Assembly: GCA_016218065.1 (NCBI GenBank)
Contig: JACRFA010000195.1
Coordinates: 1 to 59,504 of the forward strand
Source: Ignavibacteriota bacterium
Lineage (GTDB): Bacteria; Bacteroidota; Ignavibacteria; UBA10030; UBA6906
Direction: 5' to 3'
DNA: 59,504 nt
The first letter of the stretch is position 1. Every line of letters begins with the position of its first letter. Shown in pieces: positions 8,446 to 17,300 of this stretch. The position numbers and the translations under genes were made by a program. The notes under the pieces were generated by a model. That model was not told the DNA's origin. It saw nothing but the letters and a program-made list of their open reading frames with translations, and did not search any database.

Positions 8446-8811
8446 TCAGTTGACCTTCTCCGCCTTCACGCCATACTCAACATATCCGAAAAGAATTTTC
8501 ACGAGCGCGTGCGTTTCGTCCGCAATCTTGACGACTTGCACTTTGCCGATTTCATGTTTGAGATTGATCGGACCACCGCCGCCGCCACCGTGACCGCCAT
8601 GTCCACCGTGTCCGCTGCCGCTGCTTGCCGGCGCTTGCTGCAAGCGATACAGCACGAAAACATCCCCGACATTTGGCGCGCTGTCTTTCGAGAACGTGAG
8701 GAATGTTTCTTTCGGCAGCCCATCAACAACACGGATGCTGTAGGATGGCGAGCCGCAGCCCACAAGCAGAAGAGGGAATGTGAGCAGAGCAATGAGCATG
8801 ACCTTCTTCAT
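8446..8811 (-). CDS. Gly/His-rich lipoprotein
   Basis: The 121-residue product has a lipoprotein signal ending in LLLVGC, so it should be lipidated on the cysteine at residue 19. A SGSGHGGHGGHGGGGGG stretch in the middle is a plausible metal-binding loop. The C-terminal half (KVQVVKIADETHALVKIL) is beta-like. An AAAGGAA box precedes the ATG. It lies between a zinc-ribbon gene and the CcmH-like gene at the downstream end of the metal block. The family is not recognised; metal buffering is inferred from composition and place. Confidence 0.7.
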   Translation of the reverse strand: MKKVMLIALLTFPLLLVGCGSPSYSIRVVDGLPKETFLTFSKDSAPNVGDVFVLYRLQQAPASSGSGHGGHGGHGGGGGGPINLKHEIGKVQVVKIADETHALVKILFGYVEYGVKAEKVN

Positions 8812-8850
8812 CGGTTCCTTTTCCTTTCGGATGATTGTAGAAATAATGGT

Positions 8851-9072
8851 TCAGCAACACGCTTCGCCCTGTTGCTTGGGCGGACACTGTACTGACCCGT
8901 AACTGCAGAAGACGCAACAGTCGCCTTGCTTCGGACGCAGCATCTTCTTGCAGTGTTCGCACTCGTAGAAGAATTGACATGCATCTGTCGGCATGGTTTC
9001 GGTCTTGCGATGTCCACAGCTTGGGCAGGTGATTGTTGAACGAAGCTCGACCTCCTTGCTATCGCCTTCCAT
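8851..9072 (-). CDS. Small Cys-rich zinc-ribbon protein (GDCCVFCSYG type)
   Basis: The product has 73 residues and 11 cysteines: TCPSCGH, CQFFYECEHCKKML, GDCCVFCSYG, a CPP and a terminal CC. The CxxC...CxxC arrangement is a zinc ribbon. Proteins with GDCCVFCSYG are often found beside metal-resistance genes in environmental genomes, from general recollection. ATG at 9072 is used because GAGGTG precedes it by 4 nt; an alternative GTG at 9078 would overlap the upstream stop. It is probably cytoplasmic, as no signal peptide is seen. Confidence 0.75.
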   Translation of the reverse strand: MEGDSKEVELRSTITCPSCGHRKTETMPTDACQFFYECEHCKKMLRPKQGDCCVFCSYGSVQCPPKQQGEACC

Positions 9073-9074
9073 AA

Positions 9075-9698
9075 TCACCTCGCCAGCATAAGCGCCATCA
9101 TCGCGCCCATCACCACTGCGCCGATGACTACGTATGTCGTCGTGCTGCTCATCCCCATCATGCCGCCCCCCTGCTCATGCGATGACGCTGCGAGCGTTCG
9201 CTTTGCTTCTATGACGAATTCCGGGTCGAACTTCCGGTCTCCGATTGCGGCGATGTGAAACATCAGCGTATGCTCACCCGGCTGTGAGGAGCCGTAGGGG
9301 ATGGAGTACACGCCCGGCGTGCTTTCTCTTACATCTTGGTCAATGTTCACATCGTGGTCGCGTTCCGGTGGACCGCCACTCGTTGCTCCTGAATGATCGT
9401 GCGAAGAATTTTGCGTAGCCACGTGCGCGTACTGCGCGTGGAAATAGACTTTTGCCCCGGGCACCGGCTGCAAGGTTCTTGCATCCACTAACCTCAACCT
9501 CATGACAACATCCTTGTCTGTTTGCAGCGGCGGGAATGTCGCTACCGCTTTGACATTGTCGAGGATGACTTCTTTTTCCAGTACCGATTCGGTTGCGGCG
9601 CTATGCGAAGCACTTGCATGGTCGCCGTGTCCCATCATCCCCATGTGCATGCAGGATGAGAATACGAGGGAAGAAAGCAGAAGAATGAGTGTTTTCAT
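9075..9698 (-). CDS. Met/His-rich lipoprotein with a FixH/YtkA-like domain
   Basis: The 207-residue product begins with a lipoprotein signal (LVFSSC) followed by a MHMGMMGHGDH metal-binding-like segment. The middle, with VVMRLRLVDARTLQPVPGAKV and a PGVYSIPY turn, resembles the YtkA/FixH immunoglobulin-like fold. A second Met-rich stretch (GGGMMGMSS) precedes a C-terminal membrane helix. AAGGAG lies before the ATG. The stop is 3 nt from the next gene's start, so the two are cotranscribed. Copper or silver binding in the periplasm is inferred. Confidence 0.7.
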   Translation of the reverse strand: MKTLILLLSSLVFSSCMHMGMMGHGDHASASHSAATESVLEKEVILDNVKAVATFPPLQTDKDVVMRLRLVDARTLQPVPGAKVYFHAQYAHVATQNSSHDHSGATSGGPPERDHDVNIDQDVRESTPGVYSIPYGSSQPGEHTLMFHIAAIGDRKFDPEFVIEAKRTLAASSHEQGGGMMGMSSTTTYVVIGAVVMGAMMALMLAR

Positions 9699-9722
9699 TT
9701 TTGTAGCTCCTTAATGAGTTTG

Positions 9723-10760
9723 TTATTTCAATCCCTCCATATCCAAAGTCTTTCCCTCTTCCACAATCATCTGCAACGGGTGAGAGACTTTGCGGCGCGC
9801 CATCAACCACATGACGAGCGTGACCGCAATGGATGTTGCCATCAACACAAGCAACAAGAGTTTCATCGTGCTCAACGCTTCTGTTGCTTCCGCTTCCCGC
9901 TCTGCCCAAAAATCATTTGCTCGCTGTTCGAGCGTCGTGAGCATTTGCATGCTTTTCAGAGAGAGCTTATCCAACTTTGACATGACGTCTGCGTGCGACA
10001 ATGAAAGATGAGCGACTCGCGCTGCATCGTTCTTCTTTCCGGCGTCGGCAAGTCCGGTGAGAGCCGTAACCATGTCTTCGATGACCGACCGAAAGTCGTG
10101 TTCCACCACACGGAGTGAATCCAGGACTGCTTGCTCATAGAGATGAGAGTTTATCAGCACGCGCTCTGCCTGCGCAAGTCTCTTCTGGGCGCGTGCGGAT
10201 TGGTCGAGAGCAGACTGCGTATCGCCGCGATGCAGGCGCTCTGCGGCGAGGAGCTGATCGAGATGCGCTTTTTCAATTTGATGCGTTGCATCCGTTATCA
10301 ACCAGACGTTTCTGTTTGCCTCTTCCGCGGTTTGCTGGATCGTTTCAAGGCGTCCGTGCAAGATGAGGGCGATGGAAAGAATGCTGAGTACTACCATTGC
10401 AAACGTGAGCGTCAGTCGTTTGCTGAAGTGGGCAAAGATGTTGGTGATGAGCTGCTTGAGGCGCGATTCTTCCAACTCATCCAGCCGCGTCGTCATCGGC
10501 AGCAATTGCAGCCGCTGCGGATCGTGGTTGCTGACGACAATGTCGTGATCGGGCGGTGAGCCGCCGGTTGAGCCGAGACGATGCACGATGCTTTTCACGG
10601 CTCGGACCATTCTCTCTTCGCACAACAGTTCAATGCGAGAGATCTGTGATAACGGTTTGAAATGTTCCGTCACGATGATTTCGCCAATGCCCGCTGCCTG
10701 CAGTTCCTCCACAAGCCAGTGGACTCGCATTGTGTTAACGTACGCCGTCACTTTTTTCAT
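9723..10760 (-). CDS. PII-like domain fused to a two-TM four-helix-bundle protein
   Basis: The product has 345 residues. Residues 1-80 look like a GlnB/PII-type ferredoxin fold: MKKVTAYV, then GIGEIIVTE, an IELLCEE strand, a helix with RMVRAVKSIVHRLG and a final HDIVV strand. Two membrane helices (about 115-135 and 296-317) enclose about 160 helical residues with YEQAVLDSLRVVE and heptad-like repeats, similar to the four-helix-bundle sensors of chemoreceptors. A short cytoplasmic tail follows, with no HAMP or signalling domain. ATG at 10760 has GAGGA at good spacing and is preferred over 10781. It sits among metal-binding envelope genes. I know of no standard name for this architecture. Confidence 0.65.
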   Translation of the reverse strand: MKKVTAYVNTMRVHWLVEELQAAGIGEIIVTEHFKPLSQISRIELLCEERMVRAVKSIVHRLGSTGGSPPDHDIVVSNHDPQRLQLLPMTTRLDELEESRLKQLITNIFAHFSKRLTLTFAMVVLSILSIALILHGRLETIQQTAEEANRNVWLITDATHQIEKAHLDQLLAAERLHRGDTQSALDQSARAQKRLAQAERVLINSHLYEQAVLDSLRVVEHDFRSVIEDMVTALTGLADAGKKNDAARVAHLSLSHADVMSKLDKLSLKSMQMLTTLEQRANDFWAEREAEATEALSTMKLLLLVLMATSIAVTLVMWLMARRKVSHPLQMIVEEGKTLDMEGLK

Positions 10761-10787
10761 TTGGTTCCTCACACATCGCATATTGAT

Positions 10788-10992
10788 GAGATGGGCGTCC
10801 GCGCCAACGGTCCCTGTGTACCGTGACGCCCATCTCTGCGCGCCCCTGCGTCGCTATTGTCACATCGCATATCTTCTGCCGCGGGCGGGTGCCGACCTGC
10901 TCGCCTTCGGCGAGGTCTGCAGACCAAAGGGCGCCGGCAGGTTTTCCCACCTCAGCACCCGCCCGAAGTAGGGACACGACTCCGTCGTGTCC
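10788..10992. repeat. Cluster of nested palindromes between metal genes
   Basis: Four inverted repeats fill this gap: GAGATGGGCGTC/GACGCCCATCTC (10788-10799 and 10825-10836), GGGCGGGTGC/GCACCCGCCC (10883-10892 and 10955-10964), an inner CTCGCC-TTC-GGCGAG (10900-10914) and GGACACGA/TCGTGTCC (10972-10992). The last lies 8 nt after the stop of the 11000-11584 gene and may help end its transcript, although no clear T-run follows. Confidence 0.65.
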
Positions 10993-10999
10993 TGCTTGC

Positions 11000-11584
11000 T
11001 CAGTGATGCCCGTTATGTCCCAACCCGCCGCCCGTCGTATCGAGCGTTGAAAAATGGAATGCCATTTCATCGCCGCCGAACGATGTGCCGTGACCACCCA
11101 TGCCTCCGTTCATGCCTTCCATGCGGTCACGCATCATCCGCATCATCTCGCTTCCTATATGCATCATATATTGCATACGCGGCGTCATCATCGAATCGGG
11201 TCTGAATGTACACTGCGCATCGGAACTCCAGACGAATCGTCCACGCGTTGCATGCCGTTGCATGATGTGGTTCATGTTCATCGAATCCATCATCGCTGCT
11301 GTCATCATACCATGTCCCATTGTATCGCTAACGGGACAGAGTGAATCTGCCATATCGCGTTGACTGATGAGATGGAAACTGCGCTCGACGACCGCTCGAT
11401 CCACGGGCTTCGCGAACGTGAGCGTTACAGCGGCATCCAGACGGACGTTTGCTTGTCCATCGGCTGGACTTGTTGTGAAGTTTGGCATCGGCAGGGTTTC
11501 GGTCATTGGTGATGAGGAATCTTTCGTACATCCTGCAAGAGCGATTGCCGCGAGCGTGAGTACTGCTATGAATGTGATTTTCAT
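11000..11584 (-). CDS. Met/His-rich lipoprotein with a bacterial Ig-like (SbsA/Big_5) domain
   Basis: The 194-residue product has a lipobox (IALAGC). Residues about 38-75 (TSPADGQANVRLDAAVTLTFAKPVD) match the start of the Big_5/SbsA Ig-like domain. The remainder is very rich in methionine and histidine: MGHGMMTAAMMDSMNMNH, MMRMMRDRMEGMNGGMGGHG and a final GHNGHH, the composition of periplasmic copper/silver chaperones. AAGGAG precedes the ATG. It follows the YHS gene with 1 nt between them, so cotranscription is likely. Metal binding is inferred from composition. Confidence 0.75.
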   Translation of the reverse strand: MKITFIAVLTLAAIALAGCTKDSSSPMTETLPMPNFTTSPADGQANVRLDAAVTLTFAKPVDRAVVERSFHLISQRDMADSLCPVSDTMGHGMMTAAMMDSMNMNHIMQRHATRGRFVWSSDAQCTFRPDSMMTPRMQYMMHIGSEMMRMMRDRMEGMNGGMGGHGTSFGGDEMAFHFSTLDTTGGGLGHNGHH

Positions 11585-11585
11585 G

Positions 11586-11816
11586 TTATTCTCCTTGTTG
11601 AGAGTTGTGGTTGGATTTTCTGAGTAACTGTGTCCTCAGTGGCTTTGTCATATTTGCGAGCGTGCCCCTGCTATCGTGCAGAAACAGTTTCGGGTCTCTG
11701 TCAAACAGCCTCTTGCAGCCGGGGGCGCAGAAGAAATAGGTTGCACCGTTAAACGTGCTGATAGCTGCCGCGGAGCGCTCTTCGATGTTCATTCCGCACA
11801 CGGGGTCTTTCACCAT
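11586..11816 (-). CDS. YHS-domain protein
   Basis: The 76-residue product is essentially one YHS domain: MVKDPVCGMNI, then ATYFFCAPGCKRLFDRDPKLFL. YHS domains bind metal through the conserved cysteines and occur alone or at the N-terminus of copper P-ATPases. The ATG at 11816 is taken because the motif begins at its first residue and GAGGAGAAG lies upstream. Its first 68 nt overlap the 3' end of the preceding gene in another frame. A longer frame to 12023 exists, but its extra N-terminus is only the shadow of that gene. Confidence 0.85.
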   Translation of the reverse strand: MVKDPVCGMNIEERSAAAISTFNGATYFFCAPGCKRLFDRDPKLFLHDSRGTLANMTKPLRTQLLRKSNHNSQQGE

Positions 11817-12180
11817 GGTTGTTCTTCTCCTCTTCTTCGATAGTGAATTTGAATACTTGAGGTGCGAAGTCTTCATCACACGACACCCCTGCAACAACGT
11901 ACTCCACGCTGTCGCCTTCAAGGAAGGGACCCAAGTGAGCAAGCCATAAATTTTGGCAGAGCGAGAGGTCGTGCACTTCCTCTGAAGGAATTCCTTTGGG
12001 ACAGAATGCCGGAACGCTCCCACTCTCCATCTTTCCGTTCCTGTGCGTGACCTTCCAATCCACCATCACGTGATGCCACAGTCCGATAGGATAGGAAGCA
12101 ACCCACACTTCTACACGCTCTCCTTCGAGCACTCGGTGCGGGAGCCGCGGCGCGTCTTCTGTGTTATGCCAGAGTCTCAT
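11749..12180 (-). CDS. Hypothetical protein, 143 residues
   Basis: The ATG at 12180 has AAGGAG 8 nt upstream. The product is beta-rich, with VLEGERVEVWVASYPIG, HHVMVDWKV and GDSVEYVVAGV, which suggests an immunoglobulin-like or carbohydrate-binding fold. It has two cysteines, in FCPKG and SLCQN. No signal peptide is visible, so it may be cytoplasmic. The C-terminal EEEEKNNHG tail overlaps the YHS gene by 68 nt. I do not recognise a family. Its location points to the metal block, but nothing in the sequence gives a function. Confidence 0.6.
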   Translation of the reverse strand: MRLWHNTEDAPRLPHRVLEGERVEVWVASYPIGLWHHVMVDWKVTHRNGKMESGSVPAFCPKGIPSEEVHDLSLCQNLWLAHLGPFLEGDSVEYVVAGVSCDEDFAPQVFKFTIEEEEKNNHGERPRVRNEHRRALRGSYQHV

Positions 12181-12212
12181 AGTTGAACTCTCCTTCACTA
12201 GGGAATGCAAAC

Positions 12213-13481
12213 TCATTTTAGGAGGACCATCCGTTTCACTGCCGAGAACGATTCCGCTTGAAGTCGGTAGAAATACACGCCACCGGCAAGCGTCGCGGTT
12301 TGTGTGCTTGCACGATCTGCGTTCCACACAACCGTGTGTGCGCCTGCGCCTTGCTCACCATTCACCAGCGTTGCCACTTGTTGCCCGATGAGGTTGTACA
12401 CCTTCAGCGTTACGAACCCTTGCCAGGGAAGCGTGTAAGTAATCTGCGTGCTGGGATTGAACGGGTTCGGATAATTCTGTCCCAACGCGTATGTCGCCGG
12501 ACCAACGTCAGTTATGGTGCTGACTGATGTGACGCTGCCAAACCGGAAATCAGCGAAGATGGGAATGTGGTCCGCGGCGTAGTGCAGCGCATTGGCAACA
12601 CTATCCGGTACAGCGGCGTTGGGCAGACGATTGATGGAATCGTTGTAATGGTTCCCATCATTTCCGTATGCCGTGTACGATGACGGCATCAAGTTGTCGT
12701 CAAGCGCGTAGGATGGAAGAATCATATCAAAGCGGTCATCCATGCCGCCCGTTGAGCCGCCGCCGAACGACCGGACGCGAGGCGATTGCGTGTGAATGAA
12801 ACGAAAGTTGTAGTTGTTCCACACACCGACTGCATTCAACGGATCGCGCACGCGACCGTTGTTGTTCGTTTCATCCGCCAAAAGTTTCTGAAAGGCAGGC
12901 TCGTCGCTGCGATAGATGTTGTAATCGCCGACGATGATGAACTGCGAGCCGGCGGGAAGTGCGTTCAGATAGTTTCTGAGCGTCGTCGCTTCGGCAAGGC
13001 GCTGCTGTTCGTACGTGGTTCCGCTGCTTGCTTTCAGATGAAGAGAATAGATGCGTAGCGTGTCGCGTGTTCCCGTGATGTGAACGACGTACTCGGAGAT
13101 GTGTCGCGGAGAGTTTTGGATATACGATGTACTCACGAGCGACACTTTATCGGGATTGAAGAACAATCCGTTGTCCGTATCCGGTCCATCATGAAACGGA
13201 ACATTCGTGTAGCGAGCCGGCTGGTACGCATTCATGACATTGGCGAGAAATATGTCCATGCCGGACTGGCTTGTCACTTCCTGTACAACAAGTATATCGG
13301 GCTTCATGGATTGCACGACCATGCGGAAATAGGGAACCCGCGCCGCCACGTCGCTTCCCGGAAAATTGAGCAAGTTGTATGACGCAATCCTCAGCGTGTC
13401 ACCGGAACCGGCGAGCGCAGAGAATACAATAAGACTTTGACCCAACGCCACTATCGCCATCGCTTTCTTGAGAGCGTTCAT
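12213..13481 (-). CDS. Secreted endonuclease/exonuclease/phosphatase-family protein with T9SS sorting domain
   Basis: The 422-residue product has a signal peptide (AIVALGQSLIVFSALA). The catalytic domain shows RIASYNLLNF, a VVQEV glutamate, IYSLHLKA, VGDYNIYRS, a DRFDMIL segment and ADHIPIFADF, the EEP-superfamily metal and histidine motifs. Residues about 335-422 form a type IX secretion sorting domain: QNYPNPFNPSTQITYTLP, VTLKVYNLIGQQVATLV, GGVYFYRLQ and a terminal VKRMVLLK. ATG at 13481 has AAAGGAGA 8 nt upstream. It is probably an extracellular or surface nuclease. Its place inside the metal operon is odd, and phosphatase activity cannot be excluded. Confidence 0.85.
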   Translation of the reverse strand: MNALKKAMAIVALGQSLIVFSALAGSGDTLRIASYNLLNFPGSDVAARVPYFRMVVQSMKPDILVVQEVTSQSGMDIFLANVMNAYQPARYTNVPFHDGPDTDNGLFFNPDKVSLVSTSYIQNSPRHISEYVVHITGTRDTLRIYSLHLKASSGTTYEQQRLAEATTLRNYLNALPAGSQFIIVGDYNIYRSDEPAFQKLLADETNNNGRVRDPLNAVGVWNNYNFRFIHTQSPRVRSFGGGSTGGMDDRFDMILPSYALDDNLMPSSYTAYGNDGNHYNDSINRLPNAAVPDSVANALHYAADHIPIFADFRFGSVTSVSTITDVGPATYALGQNYPNPFNPSTQITYTLPWQGFVTLKVYNLIGQQVATLVNGEQGAGAHTVVWNADRASTQTATLAGGVYFYRLQAESFSAVKRMVLLK

Positions 13482-13510
13482 TGCTCTGGTCTCCTTTGGT
13501 GGATTCAATT

Positions 13511-14185
13511 TCATTTCACGTCATACTTAAAACTCGCCGTGCGAGTCTTCTCCTTGCTGCTCACCCATACATCGAGCGTGTATGCGCCTTTTTCATCGAG
13601 CGTCAGACTGCCGCCGAAATGGTCCTTCATACTTTTCAGTTCGACTGCCGATGATTTGTCCGAGGGAGAAGTCACCGCAATCTTGACTTCCGCGTTCTCG
13701 ACCACGCTCTTCGTTTCTTCATCCGTTGCCATGACCATTACGTGATGCGTCCCCGCCATCATTTCCTTCATCATGTCAGGATTCATTCCTTCCTTCCCTT
13801 CTTTCTTTCCGTGCATCTTGCCATGATCCATCCCTTTCATCTCACTCCCCATGTGGTCTTTCATCATCTTCTTGTGCTCGTCTTGTGTCATCAGCCAGAC
13901 TTGGATGTTCACGCCTTCAACGGATTTCTCGAATGTCGGTTTGCCCATCATGGAAGCAGGGGACATTTCTTGTTTCGCTGTCTTCTTTACCAATTTCATC
14001 CCGCATTTCGGACATTTGCCCGGCTTGTCGGATACGACTTCGGGGTGCATGGGACAGGTATATACTTCTTTTGATTCTTGTTGCATCTTCTTGGTCTGCG
14101 CATCGTGATGCTGATGGTCTTGGGCAATGGCATACGATGCAGAGAGCAACGCAAGACTGATTACGAGTACGAACGGGGTTTTCAT
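13511..14185 (-). CDS. Periplasmic heavy-metal-binding-domain protein
   Basis: The 224-residue product has a signal peptide ending near SYAIA. A heavy-metal-binding domain follows, YTCPMHPEVVSDKPGKCPKCGMKLV, with the CPMHP and CPKCGM ligands typical of Cu/Ag efflux partners. A Met/His/Lys-rich linker (MKDHMGSEMKGMDHGKMHG) leads to a C-terminal beta domain with GAYTLDVWV. An AAAGGAA box precedes the ATG. It lies just downstream of the CusA-type pump gene and could deliver metal to it, as CusF does in other bacteria. Metal binding is well supported by the motif; delivery is inferred. Confidence 0.82.
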   Translation of the reverse strand: MKTPFVLVISLALLSASYAIAQDHQHHDAQTKKMQQESKEVYTCPMHPEVVSDKPGKCPKCGMKLVKKTAKQEMSPASMMGKPTFEKSVEGVNIQVWLMTQDEHKKMMKDHMGSEMKGMDHGKMHGKKEGKEGMNPDMMKEMMAGTHHVMVMATDEETKSVVENAEVKIAVTSPSDKSSAVELKSMKDHFGGSLTLDEKGAYTLDVWVSSKEKTRTASFKYDVK

Positions 14186-14314
14186 TGTGTGTTTCCTTTC
14201 TTGGTTTGTAGTTGATGATTTTTGATAAACCCTCACCCTATGGTCCCTCTCCCGTAGGAGATGGACTTTATAGATATCTGCCCACGACTGATGGGGGATG
14301 AGGTCTGTTCTGAA

Positions 14315-17300
14315 CTATTGTTGAACACTCTGTTGTTCTTTTCTGAACTGACGACTTTTCCACAGGAGATAGATTGCCGGATAGACCGCCAACTCCATGA
14401 TTGCCGACGTGACCACGCCACCGACCATCGGCGCTGCAATGCGCTTCATGACATCGGAGCCGGTGCCCGCGCTCCACATAATCGGCAGCAGACCCATGAT
14501 GATTGTCGCGACCGTCATGACTTTGGGGCGAATGCGTTTCACCGCGCCGTGATAGATTGCGTCTTTCAGGTCGTCAACATTTCTCATCATTCCTTTCTTC
14601 TTCCAGTCCTCGTACGCGATGTCAAGGTAGAGCAACATCACGACCCCGGTTTCAGCGTCGAGCCCGGCAAGTGCGATGATGCCGACCCAGACCGCGATAC
14701 TCGTATTGTAACCGAGAATCCAGATAAACCAGAAGGCGCCGACGAGCGAGAATGGAACGGCGAGAAAAACAATTGCCGTCTTCGTCAACGACTTCGTGTT
14801 GATGTAAATAATCAGGAAGATGATGAAGATGGTTGCCGGAATAACATAGAGCAGGCGTTGCTGCGCGCGCTGCATGTATTCATACTGACCGCTCCAGACG
14901 ATGCTGTAGCCTGCCGGAAGCTTTACCCTTTCCGCAACAGCCTTCTTCGCCATCGCAACGTAGGTGCCAAGGTCGATATCCTGAATGTCAACGTATATCC
15001 ACGCGTTGGGTCGCGTATCTTCGGAACGGACAACCATCGGACCGCTGCGAAGCTTCAGCGTCGCGAGCTGCGAAAGGGGAACTTGCTGACCCGTAGGAGT
15101 TGGAATCAAAACTCGATTCATCGCTTCAGGATTATCGCGAAGCTCGCGCGGGTAGCGAAGGTTCACCGGATAGCGTTCAAGTCCTTCGACCGTTGTCGTG
15201 ATGGTCATTCCCCCGATAGCGGTTTCGATAACCTTCTGTACATCTTCAACGGTCAATCCGTAGCGGGCGGCTTCCTTGCGATTGATATCCCAGTCTGCAT
15301 AGTTGCCTGTTGCAGCACGCTCAGCAAACGCGCTACGCGTGCCGGGAACGGTTTTCACAACATCTTCAATCTGCTTTCCGATTTCCTGAAGAGTCTGCAA
15401 ATTCGCACCTGCGACTTTGATGCCGACCGGCGTACGAATGCCGGTACTGAGCATATCGATGCGTGTCTTGACGGGCATCGTCCATGCGTTCGTCACCCCG
15501 GGAAACTTCATGGCAGCATCCATTTCTTTCACAAGCGTTTCGGGATTCATTCCCGGACGCCATTCTTCTTCCGGCTTCAACGTAATAATAGTCTCCACCA
15601 TATCGAGACCTGCCGGATCGGTCGCGGATTCTGTGCGGCCAATCTTTCCAAACACGTGGTGCACTTCGGGAAATGTCTTCAGAACTTTGTCCATCTGCTG
15701 CAGCAATTCCTTCGACTTCGTGATGGAAATGCCCGGCAGCGTTGTGGGCATGTAGAGTATGTCGCCTTCGTACATGGGCGGCATGAACTCCGAACCGAGT
15801 TGCGAATATGGAATAACTGTCAAGACGATGATTACAACTGCGGTCCCCACGACAATCTTCTTGTACTTCAAAACAACGTGCATCAACGGATGGTACATCC
15901 GGATGAGCAGCCTGTTGACCGGATTTTTTTCTTCGGGTCTGATTTTGCCGCGAATAAGATATCCCATCAGCACCGGAACGATGGTGATTGCGAGAATCGC
16001 CGCGGCAGCCATGGAATACGTTTTGGTAAACGCCAGCGGCTTGAAGAGCCGACCTTCCTGCGCTTCGAGAGTGAAGACCGGGACGAACGAAAGCGTAATA
16101 ACCAATAGCGAATAGAAGAGTGATGGACCAACTTCTTTCGCCGCTTCGGTCACGACCGTCCAATGCGGACGCTTCTCGGCTTCCGGCAATGTCGCTTCAT
16201 GTTCGATATGCTTGTGTGCATTCTCAATCATGATAATCGCAGCGTCCACCATTGCACCGATAGCGATAGCAATGCCGCTGAGCGACATAATGTTGGCGTT
16301 GATGCCTTGGAGCCGCATGATGATGAAGGCAATCAGGATTGCGACGGGAAGTGTGAAGATTGCGACGAACGCGCTTCGGAAATGGAGTAGGAACAGAATG
16401 CTGACGAGCGCAACGATGATACTTTCTTCGACCAACTTTTCCTTTAGCGTTTCGATTGCGCGCTCGATTAAGCCGGAACGGTCATACGCGGTGGTGATTT
16501 TCACATCCTCGGGCAAACCCGCACGCGCTTCTGCCAGTTTTGCCTTCACGTTCTTGATGACCTCGAGGGCATTCTGACCATACCGCATGATAACGATACC
16601 GCCAACCGCCTCGCCTTCACCGTTCGCTTCGCCAAGTCCGCGGCGCATTTCCGGGCCGAGCGTGACATCGGCGAGGTCGCGCACATAGACCGGCGTGCCA
16701 GTCGCCTTGTTGACCATGACCGGGATGTTCTTGATGTCGTCAATCGAGGTAATGTAGCCGCGACCGCGAACCATAAACTCCTTCTCACCCATTTCGATAA
16801 CTTCGCCGCCGACATCGTTGTTGCTCTTCTTGATTGCCATTTCGATTTCTGAAATGGAAAGGTTGAAGGCGAGTATCTTCGCCGGGTCAACAGTGACTTG
16901 ATACTGCTTCACGTAGCCGCCAAGCGTTGCAACTTCGGCAACGCCATCGACCGACGCGAGCTGGTATTTCAGATACCAATCTTGAATCGAGCGAAGCTGA
17001 CTCAGGTCTCGTTTATCCGAACTCAGTGTATATTCAAACACCCATCCGACGCCGGTTGCATCGGGTCCCAACTGTGCAACGATGTTTTTGGGAAGACGCG
17101 TTTGCGCGTAGTTCAAATACTCAAGCACACGGCTTCGCGCCCAATACAAATCCGTTCCATCTTCAAAGATGATGTAGATGAGCGAATAGCCGAAGAACGA
17201 ATACCCGCGCACGACCTTCGAGAAAGGGACAGAGACCAACTGCGTCGTCAGCGGATAGGTGATTTGGTCTTCGACGGTGCGCGGTGATTGTCCCGGAAAC

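Noticed and set aside
10788-10992. CRISPR-like array
   Set aside because: The palindromes differ from each other and there is no regular repeat-spacer pattern or cas gene.
10735-11097. 120-codon minus-strand frame between two metal genes
   Set aside because: It is composed largely of palindromic repeats and overlaps both neighbouring genes in other frames.
11817-12023. N-terminal extension of the YHS gene
   Set aside because: The added residues are the out-of-frame copy of the 143-residue gene, and the YHS motif starts at the internal ATG.
14261-16108. 615-codon plus-strand frame
   Set aside because: It lies antisense to the CusA pump, is extremely rich in Arg, His, Asp and Asn, and has no domain or hydrophobic core. 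It is a codon-bias shadow.
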